Positions 52,351 through 62,558 of a DNA stretch of 64,000 nucleotides are shown in pieces. A program made the translations under genes and the position numbers. Each line of letters begins with the position of its first letter. The stretch's first letter is position 1. The notes under the pieces are model-generated. The model made no database searches, was not told the origin of the DNA, and worked only from the letters and a program-made list of their open reading frames with translations. This DNA is from Luteitalea sp. (GTDB lineage: Bacteria > Acidobacteriota > Vicinamibacteria > Vicinamibacterales > Vicinamibacteraceae), in contig WHTZ01000031.1 of NCBI GenBank assembly GCA_009377495.1, forward strand, positions 1 through 64,000. The letters are read 5' to 3'.

Positions 52351-54213
52351 ATGCAAACGATTCATCACGCATCCGCATTCAAGCCCATAGAGGACTACGG
52401 CATCATCGGCAATATGCGCACCGTGGCCCTCGTTGGGCGCGATGGCTCGATCGATTGGCTTTGTTGGCCGTTCTTCGATTCGCCGAGCGTGTGTGCCGCG
52501 TTGCTCGACTCGAGGAGGGGCGGCTTCTTCCGCATCTACGCCGATAACGACAGTGTGACGAAACAGTTCTACTGGCCCGACACCAACGTCCTGATCACGC
52601 GTTTTCTCTCGCCGCAAGGCGTGGGCGAGGTCGTGGATTTCATGCCGGTGAGTATCGATGAAGGCCACCCGTACGGACGCGCGATCATCCGCCGCGTCTG
52701 TTGCACGCGCGGCGAGATACGGTTTCGGCTCGAATGTCGCCTCGCGTTCGACTACGCGCGCGAGGCCCCTGATTGTGCCCTGGTGCCGCATGGCGCGCAG
52801 TTCCACGGTCGGACGCTTACGCTCGGGCTGACGAGCTCGGTCCCACTCGCGCGCGACGGCTCGGGCGTCACGGCGGAGTTCGTGCTGCGCGAGGGGGAAG
52901 GGCACGCGCTCGTGCTCTACGAGCTGAGAGACGACGCCCCACTGCTGCCGTCGCTCGGGCAGGGTGAGGTGGAATCGCTCTTTCGCGACACGGTGCACTA
53001 TTGGCGACGCTGGCTGGATCGCTGCACCTACGCGGGTCGCTGGCGCGAGACCGTGTACCGCTCGGCGCTCGCCTTGAAGTTGCTCACCTTCGAGCCAACG
53101 GGTGCGCTCATTGCGGCGCCGACGTGCAGCTTGCCCGAGCATATCGGCGGCGAGCGAAACTGGGATTACCGCTACGTGTGGATCCGGGACGCAGCGTTCA
53201 CGCTCTACGCGCTGATGCGCATTGGCTTCACCAGCGAGGCGGTAGACTTCATGGGCTGGATTGAGGCGCGCTGCCACGAAGCCAAGGACGTGGGGCTGCA
53301 AACGATGTATGCCATCGATGGTCGCCCGGAGCTCTCCGAACTCACGCTCGATCACCTGGAAGGCTATCGCGGCTCACGCCCCGTCCGCGTTGGCAACGGC
53401 GCCGCGGAGCAACTCCAACTCGATATCTACGGCGAGCTGTTGGACTCGGTGTATCTCTTCAACAAGTACGGGCGGCCGATCTCGACCGACCTCTGGCGCG
53501 CCATTTCCCGGCTGGTCAACTGGGTCGTGGAGAACTGGACCGAAGACGATGAGAGCATCTGGGAAGTGCGCGGCGGGCAGAAGCCGTTTGTCTATTCCAA
53601 GCTAATGTGCTGGGTGGCGCTCGACCGCGCGGTGCGCCTCGCCGACAAGCGTTCCTTCCCGTCCGATCGAGGGCTCTGGCTTACCGAGCGTGACAAGATC
53701 TTCGTGGAAATCATGGAACGCGGCTGGAGCCAGGATCGCAATGCGTTCGTACAGCACTACGGCGCCGGTCACCTCGACGCGTCGGTGCTGCTGATGCCGC
53801 TCGTCTTCTTCGTCTCGCCGAGCGACCCGCGCATGCTGCGCACCATCGACGCCATTATGCAGCCCCTTCGGGAAGGTGGCCTGATGTCGGGCGGCGCCAT
53901 TTACCGTTACGACCCGCAAACGAACGTCGACGGGCTGCCCGGCGTCGAGGGATCGTTCAACATGTGCACGTTCTGGCTGGTCGAGGCGTTGACGCGCGCA
54001 GGCCAGTTCGACAGCCAGCGCTTGGACGAAGCGCGCTTGCTGTTCGAGCAGATGCTCGGCTACGCCAATCACCTCGGCCTGTATGCGGAACAGACGGGAC
54101 CGAGCGGTGAGGCGCTCGGGAACTTCCCGCAGGCCTTCACGCACCTGGCGCTCATCAGCGCCGCGTTCAACCTCGACCGCGCCCTGGGCCGCCGCAACCC
54201 TCGCGTGGAGTGA
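52351..54213 (+). CDS. Glycoside hydrolase family 15 protein (glucoamylase/trehalase-like)
   Basis: Cytoplasmic (alpha/alpha)6-barrel glycosidase of about 620 aa. The N-terminal beta-domain (~1-230) starts with the family pattern [41 protein letters not shown]. The catalytic domain has [21 protein letters not shown], the general-acid region [28 protein letters not shown], and the C-terminal [15 protein letters not shown] whose Glu is the likely base. Homologues release glucose from alpha-glucans or trehalose. I chose the ATG at 52351; a TTG 12 nt upstream is possible and neither has a clear ribosome binding site. A strong family B hairpin follows its stop. Confidence 0.9.
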   Translation: MQTIHHASAFKPIEDYGIIGNMRTVALVGRDGSIDWLCWPFFDSPSVCAALLDSRRGGFFRIYADNDSVTKQFYWPDTNVLITRFLSPQGVGEVVDFMPVSIDEGHPYGRAIIRRVCCTRGEIRFRLECRLAFDYAREAPDCALVPHGAQFHGRTLTLGLTSSVPLARDGSGVTAEFVLREGEGHALVLYELRDDAPLLPSLGQGEVESLFRDTVHYWRRWLDRCTYAGRWRETVYRSALALKLLTFEPTGALIAAPTCSLPEHIGGERNWDYRYVWIRDAAFTLYALMRIGFTSEAVDFMGWIEARCHEAKDVGLQTMYAIDGRPELSELTLDHLEGYRGSRPVRVGNGAAEQLQLDIYGELLDSVYLFNKYGRPISTDLWRAISRLVNWVVENWTEDDESIWEVRGGQKPFVYSKLMCWVALDRAVRLADKRSFPSDRGLWLTERDKIFVEIMERGWSQDRNAFVQHYGAGHLDASVLLMPLVFFVSPSDPRMLRTIDAIMQPLREGGLMSGGAIYRYDPQTNVDGLPGVEGSFNMCTFWLVEALTRAGQFDSQRLDEARLLFEQMLGYANHLGLYAEQTGPSGEALGNFPQAFTHLALISAAFNLDRALGRRNPRVE

Positions 54214-54233
54214 CGCGAGCAGGCGCGAAAAGA

Positions 54234-54299
54234 CGAAAAGGGGACAGGCCCCTTTTTCGAGTGCGTGAGTTCGCGAAAAAGGGGCCTGTCCCCTTTTCG
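54234..54299. repeat. Repeat family B, hairpin-only copy
   Basis: A perfect 26-bp inverted repeat (54234-54259 and 54274-54299) with a 14-nt loop unrelated to the loops of the other two copies. The outer GGGTGCTTAACGG ends are missing. It lies 20 nt after the GH15 stop and 25 nt before the next gene, so it could act as a terminator between them. Confidence 0.8.
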
Positions 54300-54324
54300 C
54301 ATTTCTGCATCTACACTTAGAGAT

Positions 54325-55314
54325 GTGAAGCTGTTCCGCCCGATCGCGACCGCGCTGCTGGTTGCGCTAGCCATCAGCGGCACGAGCACCGCACGCGCAG
54401 GCACGTCCGGCGACTGTCAAGGTGCACCTGAGGCTCGCGACGTCGGCCCTGCAGGCGCGCCGCTGCTCTGGCGGGTTGACGGCCATGCACCCGCGTACCT
54501 GTTCGGCACCATTCACGTCCCGGACGCACGCGTGCTGCAGCTTTCCGCCCCCGTCGACACAGCCCTTGCCGAAGCGGCTGCGCTCTACACCGAGATTCCC
54601 ATGGATCTCACCACGCAGCTCGCGCTCAGCGACCGCGTGACGCTGCCACATGACGAGCGTTTGCAGGACGTCATCGGCGACGCGCTCTACCGACGTCTGA
54701 CGAACCGGATCCAAGCCACGTTGAGCGGAGATCAGGTGTCGGAGATCGCGGCCACCACGCTCCTCACCCTGCTCGACCGCTTGAAGCCGTGGGCGGCGCT
54801 CGCGCAGCTCGCGCTGCTCGACTACCTCCCCGACCTCGCCGCAGGTCGGCAGCCACTCGATGCCGTGCTCTACGCGCGCGCCCGGGCAGCGGGCAAAGAG
54901 GTGGCGGGGCTAGAAACCGTGGATGAGCAGGTGGCCGCCTTCGACCGCTTCACCAACGCCGAGCAGATTGCCATGCTGCATGCCGCGCTCGACGAGTTGG
55001 ACCGCGCGCGCCGCATGCGCACCACGCCCGCACGAGAGCTCGTTGACGCGTATCTCGCTGGCAACCTCGATCGGCTGAACGAGCTCCTGATGGACACGCC
55101 ATCCGACCCGAAGCTCGCCCGCAAGTTCCACGACGTGATGCTCGTCACGCGCAACCGGCGAATGGCTGAGCGCATCGCGGCTATTCGCCGCGCCGATCCC
55201 TCCAACGTCCAATTCTTCGCCGTCGGCGCCCTCCACCTCGCCGGGTCCGAGGGCATCCCCGCCCTCTTGTGCCACGAGGGCTTCCGCGTCACTCGGGTTC
55301 GACGTGACGAGTGA
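54325..55314 (+). CDS. TraB/GumN family protein, exported
   Basis: A 329-aa protein with a signal peptide (~5-24, PIATALLVALAISGTSTARA). The TraB/GumN (Tiki-like) fold is indicated by LWRVDGHAPAYLFGTIHVPDARVLQL (~52-78, containing the GT.H metal site), EVAGLETVDEQVAAF (~198-212, Glu of GLET), and FFAVGALHLAGSEG near the C-terminus. These three motifs place the metal ligands of the metalloprotease-like family; activity is unproven in bacteria. The GTG start is chosen because it begins the signal peptide; the upstream open frame is encoded by the family B hairpin. Confidence 0.85.
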   Translation: MKLFRPIATALLVALAISGTSTARAGTSGDCQGAPEARDVGPAGAPLLWRVDGHAPAYLFGTIHVPDARVLQLSAPVDTALAEAAALYTEIPMDLTTQLALSDRVTLPHDERLQDVIGDALYRRLTNRIQATLSGDQVSEIAATTLLTLLDRLKPWAALAQLALLDYLPDLAAGRQPLDAVLYARARAAGKEVAGLETVDEQVAAFDRFTNAEQIAMLHAALDELDRARRMRTTPARELVDAYLAGNLDRLNELLMDTPSDPKLARKFHDVMLVTRNRRMAERIAAIRRADPSNVQFFAVGALHLAGSEGIPALLCHEGFRVTRVRRDE

Positions 55315-55352
55315 CGGTAGGGCGCCATGCTGAAGCGCCACGGCCCGACCGG

Positions 55353-56687
55353 CTACGACAGCCGCCGTGCAGCGTCTTCGGCGAGGCGTTCGAGGCGGGC
55401 ACTCATGATCACGGGATACCGATCGGCGTCGCGGAGCGTTCGCACGCTCAGCGGCAGGCGCGCTCGCTCCGCCGCACAGCGATCGCGTGCGGTCAACAAC
55501 GCGGGACGTCGGTCGAGTCGGCGGCCGCCTCGCATCACGCACGTCAGGAGTGGCGTCGCGCCCGGCGGACCGGTCTCGTCGGCCAACGCGACGACGTCCT
55601 GCCGCATCACGCCTTCCTCGACCAGACGCCAGACCTGCTTGCGCCCAGGGTAGAGACGCTTGCCGGGGCTGAGCTTCATCGTGGGCACCCGCACGCCGTC
55701 GCGCTCGATCTCGATCAGCTTGTAGACCGCACCGAGCGCGGGCGCGTCATTCGACGTGCTGAGCGATGAGCCCACACCAAACGCGTCGATGGGCGCCCGA
55801 GCAGCAATGAGCGCCGCCACACGATACTCATCGAGGTCACCGCTCGCGAACACGCGCGTCTCACGAAGGCCACCCGCATCGAGCACCTGCCGCACGGCGC
55901 GGCTCAGCGCCACGAGATCACCGCTATCGAGCCGAACGCCGGATGGGCGCAGCCCGGCGTCGACGATGCGCCGCACCGCCACGAGGGGATCGTAGGTGTC
56001 GATGACAAACACCGTGTTTGGACCGTGCACGGACGCAAACGTTCTGAGCGCGTCGAGCTCGTCGGCAAACGACATCACCCAGGAATGCGCCATCGTCCCC
56101 GACACGGGGATGCCGAACAGAAAACCCGCCTCGACGTTCGACGTCCCCGCGCAGCCTGCGAGATACGCGGCGCGTGCGGCGTAGCGCGCCGCTTCCGGTC
56201 CATGGGCGCGGCGGCTACCGAACTCGACCACGGGCCGCCCCTGCGCCCCCTCGACAACCCGCGCCGCTTTGCTCGCGATCGAGGTCTGGAACCCGACGAT
56301 GGTCAGCAAGGCCGTTTCAATGAGTTGGGCCTCGCCGGCAGGAGCGGTCACCCGCAGAATGGGCTGCTGCGCGAAGACCGGCGTGCCCTCGGCGACGGCC
56401 CACACCTCACCCGTGAAACGAAACCGCCGCAGGTAGTCCTCGAAGAACGAGGGCGGGACATTGGCGAGCGCCGGTACGGAGCGCAGATACGCGATTTCGT
56501 CCGGCGCGAACGAGAGCTGCTCGAGGTAGTCGAGAACTTGGTCGATGCCAGCCACCACGAGATAGGCGCGCGTTGGCGGGAGCTCGCGCACGAACAGTTC
56601 GAAGGTGGACAACCCCTGGCCGGACACGTGGTAGCCGGCCGTCATCGTGAGCTCGTAAAGATCGGCGACCAGCGCACTCACTCGCAT
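55353..56687 (-). CDS. pncB: Nicotinate phosphoribosyltransferase
   Basis: Cytoplasmic enzyme of 444 aa converting nicotinate and PRPP to nicotinate mononucleotide in NAD salvage. Conserved segments are ALVADLYELTMTAGY (~4-18), FELFVRELPPTRAYLVVAGI (~28-47), EFGSRRAHGPEAA (~154-166), AGTSNVEAG, SGTMAHSWVMSF (active-site loop with His), FVIDTYDP, VRLDSGDL and FGVGSSLSTS, then MKLSPGKRLYPGRKQVWR. The ATG at 56687 starts the family's N-terminus; no ribosome binding site is seen, since the leader is a C-rich repeat tract. It is divergent from the nicotinamidase gene 63 bp away, so the two salvage steps share one promoter region. Confidence 0.93.
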   Translation of the reverse strand: MRVSALVADLYELTMTAGYHVSGQGLSTFELFVRELPPTRAYLVVAGIDQVLDYLEQLSFAPDEIAYLRSVPALANVPPSFFEDYLRRFRFTGEVWAVAEGTPVFAQQPILRVTAPAGEAQLIETALLTIVGFQTSIASKAARVVEGAQGRPVVEFGSRRAHGPEAARYAARAAYLAGCAGTSNVEAGFLFGIPVSGTMAHSWVMSFADELDALRTFASVHGPNTVFVIDTYDPLVAVRRIVDAGLRPSGVRLDSGDLVALSRAVRQVLDAGGLRETRVFASGDLDEYRVAALIAARAPIDAFGVGSSLSTSNDAPALGAVYKLIEIERDGVRVPTMKLSPGKRLYPGRKQVWRLVEEGVMRQDVVALADETGPPGATPLLTCVMRGGRRLDRRPALLTARDRCAAERARLPLSVRTLRDADRYPVIMSARLERLAEDAARRLS

Positions 56688-56750
56688 GGGGAAGGGGCAA
56701 AGGGGGAAGGGTAAAGGGGCGTTGGAATAAGCTAAGAAAAGGAGGATAGC

Positions 56751-57362
56751 ATGGCGGACCATCCGCGCGCCGCGCTGTTCATCGTTGACGTACAGAATGA
56801 CTTCTGCGAAGGTGGCGCGCTCGCGGTGCCGAGGGGCGATCTCGTCATCCCTGCGCTGAACCAGTGGATCGCCCGCGCTCGTACGCACGGCCTGGCCGTG
56901 TACGCGTCCCGCGACTGGCATCCCTTGCGCACGACACACTTCGCGCCATACGGCGGCCCGTGGCCCGTGCACTGCGTGCAGGACACACCTGGCGCGGCGT
57001 TTCATCCGGACCTTCAGCTCCCTGAGCATGCGGTCGTGATCAGCAAAGGGCAAGATGCGGAGGCGCACGGCTACTCGGCGTTCGAGGGAACGACGCCGGA
57101 CGGTACCCATCTCGTGACCGACCTCCAGCGCCGCGGCATCACCCATCTCTTCGTCGGCGGCCTCGCGACCGACTACTGTGTGAAGAACACGGTCGTGGAC
57201 GCGCGGCAGCATGGTCTACAGGTGGACGTGATCCGGGATGCCATTGCCGCCGTCGACGTGCATCCGGGTGACGCGCAGGAAGCCATCGGTGTCATGGAGC
57301 ATGCGGGCGCACGCGTCGCCTCGTCTGCGGAATTGATGAAAGGGCCGTCCCGGCGCGGCTAA
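56751..57362 (+). CDS. pncA: Nicotinamidase
   Basis: Cytoplasmic hydrolase of 203 aa converting nicotinamide to nicotinate, feeding the divergent pncB. Isochorismatase-fold catalytic triad positions are visible: Asp13 in FIVDVQNDF, Lys in VVISKGQD (~97-104), Cys143 in VGGLATDYCVKNT. The metal site is SRDWHP (~53-58). AGGAGG lies 5 nt before the ATG, a very strong ribosome binding site. The coding region runs into a REP-like hairpin whose CTAAAG loop supplies the stop codon; the last residues (SRRG) are thus repeat-encoded. Confidence 0.93.
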   Translation: MADHPRAALFIVDVQNDFCEGGALAVPRGDLVIPALNQWIARARTHGLAVYASRDWHPLRTTHFAPYGGPWPVHCVQDTPGAAFHPDLQLPEHAVVISKGQDAEAHGYSAFEGTTPDGTHLVTDLQRRGITHLFVGGLATDYCVKNTVVDARQHGLQVDVIRDAIAAVDVHPGDAQEAIGVMEHAGARVASSAELMKGPSRRG

Positions 57363-57418
57363 AGCCGCGCCCTACCGACACCATGAGCATTTTCGGTAGG
57401 GCGGCCCTTAGGGCCGCC
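57352..57418. repeat. Pair of REP-like hairpins (family D) at the pncA 3' end
   Basis: 57352-57371 is GGCGCGGCTAAAGCCGCGCC followed by CTAC; 57400-57418 is GGCGGCCC-TTA-GGGCCGCC preceded by GTAGG. Tags face each other as at 21772-21830. The first hairpin carries the pncA stop codon; the pair lies between the convergent pncA and DUF2264 genes. Confidence 0.8.
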
Positions 57419-57444
57419 GACCATGGATCAGGAAACCGCACTCC

Positions 57445-58740
57445 TTAGTCCGTGTATAGCGCGTAATCCCTTCGAAACGGTTGCCCGGACCACGCGAGCT
57501 GCCACGTCCAGGGCTGCGGGGGCACCGTCCAGAATTCGTCGGAGGCAGGCAGGCCGAGCGGCAGGAACGCTGTCGCGCAGAGATACAAGCTCCCAGTGGA
57601 AATGTAGGTCTCACCCAGGTGGGGCTGATGCCCGGACAGGCCAATCGTGAGCCAGCCGTCGTCATCAAAGGTGCCGGGTGGCTCGAGTGTTCGCCGAATC
57701 ACAGCAGTCAACGCCGCTCGTGCCTGCCCCGGCGACATGGGATACGGGAGCTCTTGGCGCAGCGCCATCTGGGCGAGAAGCTGGAACGCCCCACAACGGT
57801 ACGCCAACGAACGTCCAACGGCAGGAAAGGACCCATCGGGCGCTACCAGCCGCTCCAGGATGCTCGCGTACCGGCGGGCTCTGCGCAAGATGGGCTCGCG
57901 GAATGGCGTCCATTGGCTGCTCTGTTTGCCACACGCCTCGAGCACGTCCACGAGCATGGGTTGGATGACGAAGCTGTTGTAGTAGTCCCAGCGGAACTCG
58001 GGGCCATCGCCGTAGAGACCGTCGCCCAAGTACCACTGGTCGTGCTGGCGGAGCGCGTAGTCGATGCGCACCCGGTCCCACTCCGCACCCAACCTGTAGA
58101 GCGCAGCTTCGATCGTCGCGGAAAACAACAGCCAGTTGTCGAAGCCAGGCAGGTGTACCCGAGCTGACCTGAAGGCTGTCAATAGGTGCTCGCGCGTCGC
58201 GTCATCCAGCGCCTCGCCGAGTGCTCGCGGCGCGCGCAGTGTCGCATGCGCGAGAAAAGCAGTATCGACGAGCGCCTGCCCGCCGGTCGTGAAATCTAGC
58301 GCGTCCGGTGACGCCGGGTCGGTGGCCATGGCAAGCGCCCGGCGCGCCAGCTTTGCGTACTCGACCCGTAAGCGCCCCTCTTCGCTGCCATCGTCCCCGA
58401 GATCAATCCAGGGCGCGAGACCCGCGAGCAGTCGACCGAGGGCCTCCAGATGCGCAAAGCCCCGGCGTTCGTCGCCCACGCCAGGTGCCACCTCGATCGG
58501 CATGCGTTGTTTGAGGGTCCCCCCGGCGAGGCTCGTGAGGATGGGAGCAGCCAGGCGCGTGAGGAGCGCCACCCAGCGGCGCCGATCCTCCGCTCCTCCT
58601 TCGGAGATCACGCCGAAGGTTGGTTGCTGTGCTGGATCCCCAACCTGCGTGCGGGAAGGCGGGCTGTTATCGACATTACGGGGGACGCCGGCGACTCCTG
58701 CCAGGCCCCCAGCCAGCTCGAGAAATGCGCGTCGCTCCAT
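57445..58740 (-). CDS. Tat-exported DUF2264 protein
   Basis: A 431-aa protein of the DUF2264 family, helical-barrel proteins found in polysaccharide-utilisation clusters. It has a short twin-arginine-like leader (ERRAFLELAGGLAGVAG, ~2-18). Family motifs are FTTGGQALVDTAFLAHATLRAP, FDNWLLFSATIEAAL, DYALRQHDQWYLGDGLYGDGPEFRWDYYNSFVIQPMLVDVL (~247-288) and AYRCGAFQLLAQMALR. The fold suggests a glycosidase or lyase of plant or bacterial glycans; no activity can be claimed. No ribosome binding site precedes the ATG, whose leader is the GGGGTAAA repeat region. It converges with pncA. Confidence 0.8.
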   Translation of the reverse strand: MERRAFLELAGGLAGVAGVPRNVDNSPPSRTQVGDPAQQPTFGVISEGGAEDRRRWVALLTRLAAPILTSLAGGTLKQRMPIEVAPGVGDERRGFAHLEALGRLLAGLAPWIDLGDDGSEEGRLRVEYAKLARRALAMATDPASPDALDFTTGGQALVDTAFLAHATLRAPRALGEALDDATREHLLTAFRSARVHLPGFDNWLLFSATIEAALYRLGAEWDRVRIDYALRQHDQWYLGDGLYGDGPEFRWDYYNSFVIQPMLVDVLEACGKQSSQWTPFREPILRRARRYASILERLVAPDGSFPAVGRSLAYRCGAFQLLAQMALRQELPYPMSPGQARAALTAVIRRTLEPPGTFDDDGWLTIGLSGHQPHLGETYISTGSLYLCATAFLPLGLPASDEFWTVPPQPWTWQLAWSGQPFRRDYALYTD

Positions 58741-58769
58741 GCCATGGCATTGTGCCCAACAAAGGGACA

Positions 58770-58799
58770 AGGGGTAAAGGGGTAAAGGGGTAAAGGGTA
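58770..58799. repeat. GGGGTAAA octamer tandem repeat
   Basis: About three and a half units of GGGGTAAA on the plus strand, directly upstream (on the minus strand) of the DUF2264 start. Same octamer as at 8615 and 51177. Confidence 0.8.
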
Positions 58800-58809
58800 A
58801 AGACAGGTG

Positions 58810-58892
58810 CAAGGGGCAAGGGGCAAGGGCTGCCTCAGTTCAAGGGATCCTTGTCCTTGAGACAGCCCTTGGACCTCGCACCTTGCCCCTTC
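58810..58892. repeat. Long imperfect inverted repeat (family F)
   Basis: AAGGGGCAAGGGCTGCCTCAG on the left (written here at 58811-58831) and TTGAGACAGCCCTTGG with ACCTTGCCCCTT on the right pair over most of their length, around a CAAGGGATCCTTG centre. The right half resembles 27241-27280. It stands 12 nt beyond the glnK-like stop and may terminate the amtB-glnK transcript. Confidence 0.6.
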
Positions 58893-58904
58893 CCCCTTTA
58901 TTGT

Positions 58905-59267
58905 TCACCTTGCCACGGCCGCCACGGGCGTGACGGCATCCTGATCCTGCTCGGACGTTCGGATGCGATAGACCTTCTCGACCGGCAGCACGAAGATCTT
59001 GCCGTCGCCCACCTCACCGGTTCGCGCGGCGTTGAGAAGCGCATCGACGGTCGGCTGCACGAAGTGGTTGGATACGCCAACCTCGATGCGCACCTTCTCT
59101 GAAAGGGCCATCTTCACTGTGGTACCACGGTAGTTCTCGACGTGCTCGGTTTCGCCACCGTGGCCCTGCACGCGGCTAATGGTCAGACCGCGCACCTCGG
59201 CGCGAAAGAGCGCCTCCAGCACGTCGTTGAGTTTCTCCGGTCGAATCACAGCAACGACCATCTTCAT
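58905..59267 (-). CDS. PII-family nitrogen regulatory protein
   Basis: Cytoplasmic trimeric signal protein of 120 aa that senses ATP/ADP and 2-oxoglutarate and gates the ammonium channel. The PII fold is clear: MKMVVAVIRPEKLNDVLEAL, GLTISRVQGHGG, the T-loop base YRGTTVKMALSEKVRIEV, AARTGEVGDGKIFVLPVEKVYRIRTSEQ. In the T-loop Tyr46 is kept but the usual uridylylation residue Tyr51 is Val, so GlnD-type uridylylation at that site is not possible. The start overlaps the amtB stop (ATGA), the classical amtB-glnK arrangement with reversed order of genes. Confidence 0.92.
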   Translation of the reverse strand: MKMVVAVIRPEKLNDVLEALFRAEVRGLTISRVQGHGGETEHVENYRGTTVKMALSEKVRIEVGVSNHFVQPTVDALLNAARTGEVGDGKIFVLPVEKVYRIRTSEQDQDAVTPVAAVAR

Positions 59268-60550
59268 GCCTGGCCTCCTTCCGAGCGCACGGGCACGCCA
59301 ATAACGGCGGGCGTCGCCGCATGGTCGCGCGCGATGAGAATCGCGCCCTCCCCCCCAGCATATGCCTCTTCACCGTGCGCCGTGACGTCGAGGCCCATTC
59401 CCTCTTCACGTGCGTCGACGCGCAACGTCGCGACTAGGCTGATCGCTTTGAGTATCACGAAGGTGCCCACCATGCTGTAGACCAGGACCGCGAGCACGCC
59501 AACCGCCTGGATGCCGAGCTGCATGGGGTTGCCGTAGAGCAGGCCGTCCGCGGTGTTGTTCCACGACTGCTGCGCGAACACCCCGGTGAGCAACGCGCCT
59601 GTCATACCGCCCACGCCGTGAGCCGCGACGACGTCGAGCGAATCATCGAGGCGCGTGCGCGCGCGAAAGACGAGGGCGAAGTAGCTCGGAACGGCGGCGA
59701 TCGCGCCCAGCGCGAGCGCCCACATGGGGCTCACGAAACCGGCGGCCGGCGTGACGGCGACGAGTCCAACGACAATCGCCGTCGCCACGCCGACAGCGGT
59801 GATCTTGCCGCTCCGCTGGAGGTCGAGCAGCGTCCAAACCACGAGCGTGCCGGCTGGGGCCAACATGGTGTTCACAAACGCCAGCGCCGCGATGTCGTTC
59901 GCGGCGAGCGCGCTGCCCGCGTTGAAGCCGAACCAGCCGAACCAGAGCAGCGCGGCCCCGAGCAGCGTGAACGGCACGTTGTGCGGCAGAATGGCCTGGC
60001 GCCCGTAGTCCTTGCGGGCGCCCACGACGGCCGCCGCTACGAGCGCGGCGGCTCCGGCGTTGACGTGGACGACGGTCCCACCCGCGAAGTCGAGGGCCCC
60101 CAGCTCACCGAGGAAGCCACCGCCCCAGACCCAGTGCGTCACAGGCGCATAGATGAAGAGAACCCACAACACCAGAAACGTCGCGTAAGCGCCAAAGCGC
60201 ATCCGCTCGACAACGGCGCCCGAGACGAGCGCGGCCGTGATGATGGCGAACGTTCCCTGGAACGCCATGAAGAGCACGCGCGGAATGGTCCCTTCCTCCT
60301 GCAGGCCGACGCCGCTCAGGCCAAGATGTGACAAGCCACCGACGATGGCGTTGCCATCGGCGAAGGCGAGGGAATACCCCGCCAGAGCCCACGTCACGCC
60401 GACGAACCCGAGCGACACCACGCTCATCATGATCGTGTTGAGCGCGTTCTTCGACCGTACGAGGCCGCCGTAGAAAAAGCCGAGCGCAGGCGTCATCAGA
60501 AGCACCAGCGCCGTAGACGTCAACATCCACGCGATGTCCGCGTTGTTCAT
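59264..60550 (-). CDS. amtB: Ammonium transporter
   Basis: Inner-membrane trimeric ammonium channel of 428 aa with eleven hydrophobic helices. Family signatures are TPALGFFYGGLVRSKN (~22-37), the first pore His in DFAGGTVVHVNAGAAALVAA, LLWFGWFGFNAGSALAAN, and the second pore His in VVAAHGVGGMTGALLTG. The C-terminal cytoplasmic tail is DVTAHGEEAYAGGEGAIL. GGAGG 6 nt before the ATG fixes the start. It is coupled to the PII gene by a 4-nt overlap and preceded by an activator gene on the same strand, so it should be nitrogen-regulated. Confidence 0.95.
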   Translation of the reverse strand: MNNADIAWMLTSTALVLLMTPALGFFYGGLVRSKNALNTIMMSVVSLGFVGVTWALAGYSLAFADGNAIVGGLSHLGLSGVGLQEEGTIPRVLFMAFQGTFAIITAALVSGAVVERMRFGAYATFLVLWVLFIYAPVTHWVWGGGFLGELGALDFAGGTVVHVNAGAAALVAAAVVGARKDYGRQAILPHNVPFTLLGAALLWFGWFGFNAGSALAANDIAALAFVNTMLAPAGTLVVWTLLDLQRSGKITAVGVATAIVVGLVAVTPAAGFVSPMWALALGAIAAVPSYFALVFRARTRLDDSLDVVAAHGVGGMTGALLTGVFAQQSWNNTADGLLYGNPMQLGIQAVGVLAVLVYSMVGTFVILKAISLVATLRVDAREEGMGLDVTAHGEEAYAGGEGAILIARDHAATPAVIGVPVRSEGGQA

Positions 60551-60766
60551 CCTGTTCCTCCAGCTCGCCTCAGGGTGATACACCCGTCCCCACTGAGGCG
60601 CCCGACGCGCCCCGGTGGTGGGTGCTCCGTCCGGTTGCAAGATTGATGCGCAGCCCTGCGGCCGCGAGGATCGGGAGGGCTAACTAGCTGTGAGAGCGGC
60701 GGTTGCTCGCGAGGGCGGCCGAAGTTGCGTCGCATCTTTCATACAACAAAAATGTCGTCAATGCGT

Positions 60767-62341
<1,575 letters not shown>

Positions 62342-62423
62342 GCTGGAGGAAACGATACTACAGAATTGGTGCAGCAAACAAGTGTTACCACATAATTGTT
62401 TCCTTTGGCGGGAACCCGACAAT

Positions 62424-62462
62424 CCTGTCAAGCGGGCCTGTCAAGCGGGCCTGTCAAGCCGG
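62424..62462. repeat. 13-bp tandem repeat, three units
   Basis: Three adjacent copies of CCTGTCAAGCGGG, the last with CCGG in place of CGGG. Located between the divergent activator and DsbA-like genes. Confidence 0.8.
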
Positions 62463-62497
62463 CTGGGACGAAGGTCCCAACGCCCGACGACCTTCCC

Positions 62498-62539
62498 TTG
62501 ATACGTGATACTTACTACTTGATACTTGCTACTGAATAC
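62498..62539. repeat. 7-bp degenerate tandem repeat, six units
   Basis: Six heptamers in a row: TTGATAC, GTGATAC, TTACTAC, TTGATAC, TTGCTAC, TGAATAC. An AT-rich island in GC-rich DNA, 20 nt upstream of the DsbA-like start, so it may overlap that gene's promoter. Confidence 0.7.
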
Positions 62540-62558
62540 GTGGCTTAGAGGAGAGCTA

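Noticed and set aside
60640-60660. Possible -24/-12 (sigma-54) promoter ahead of amtB
   Set aside because: A TTGCA stretch exists but the matching GG is not at the required distance; TGCGCA-N6-TTGC is off by one base. A motif scan with an RpoN matrix would be needed.
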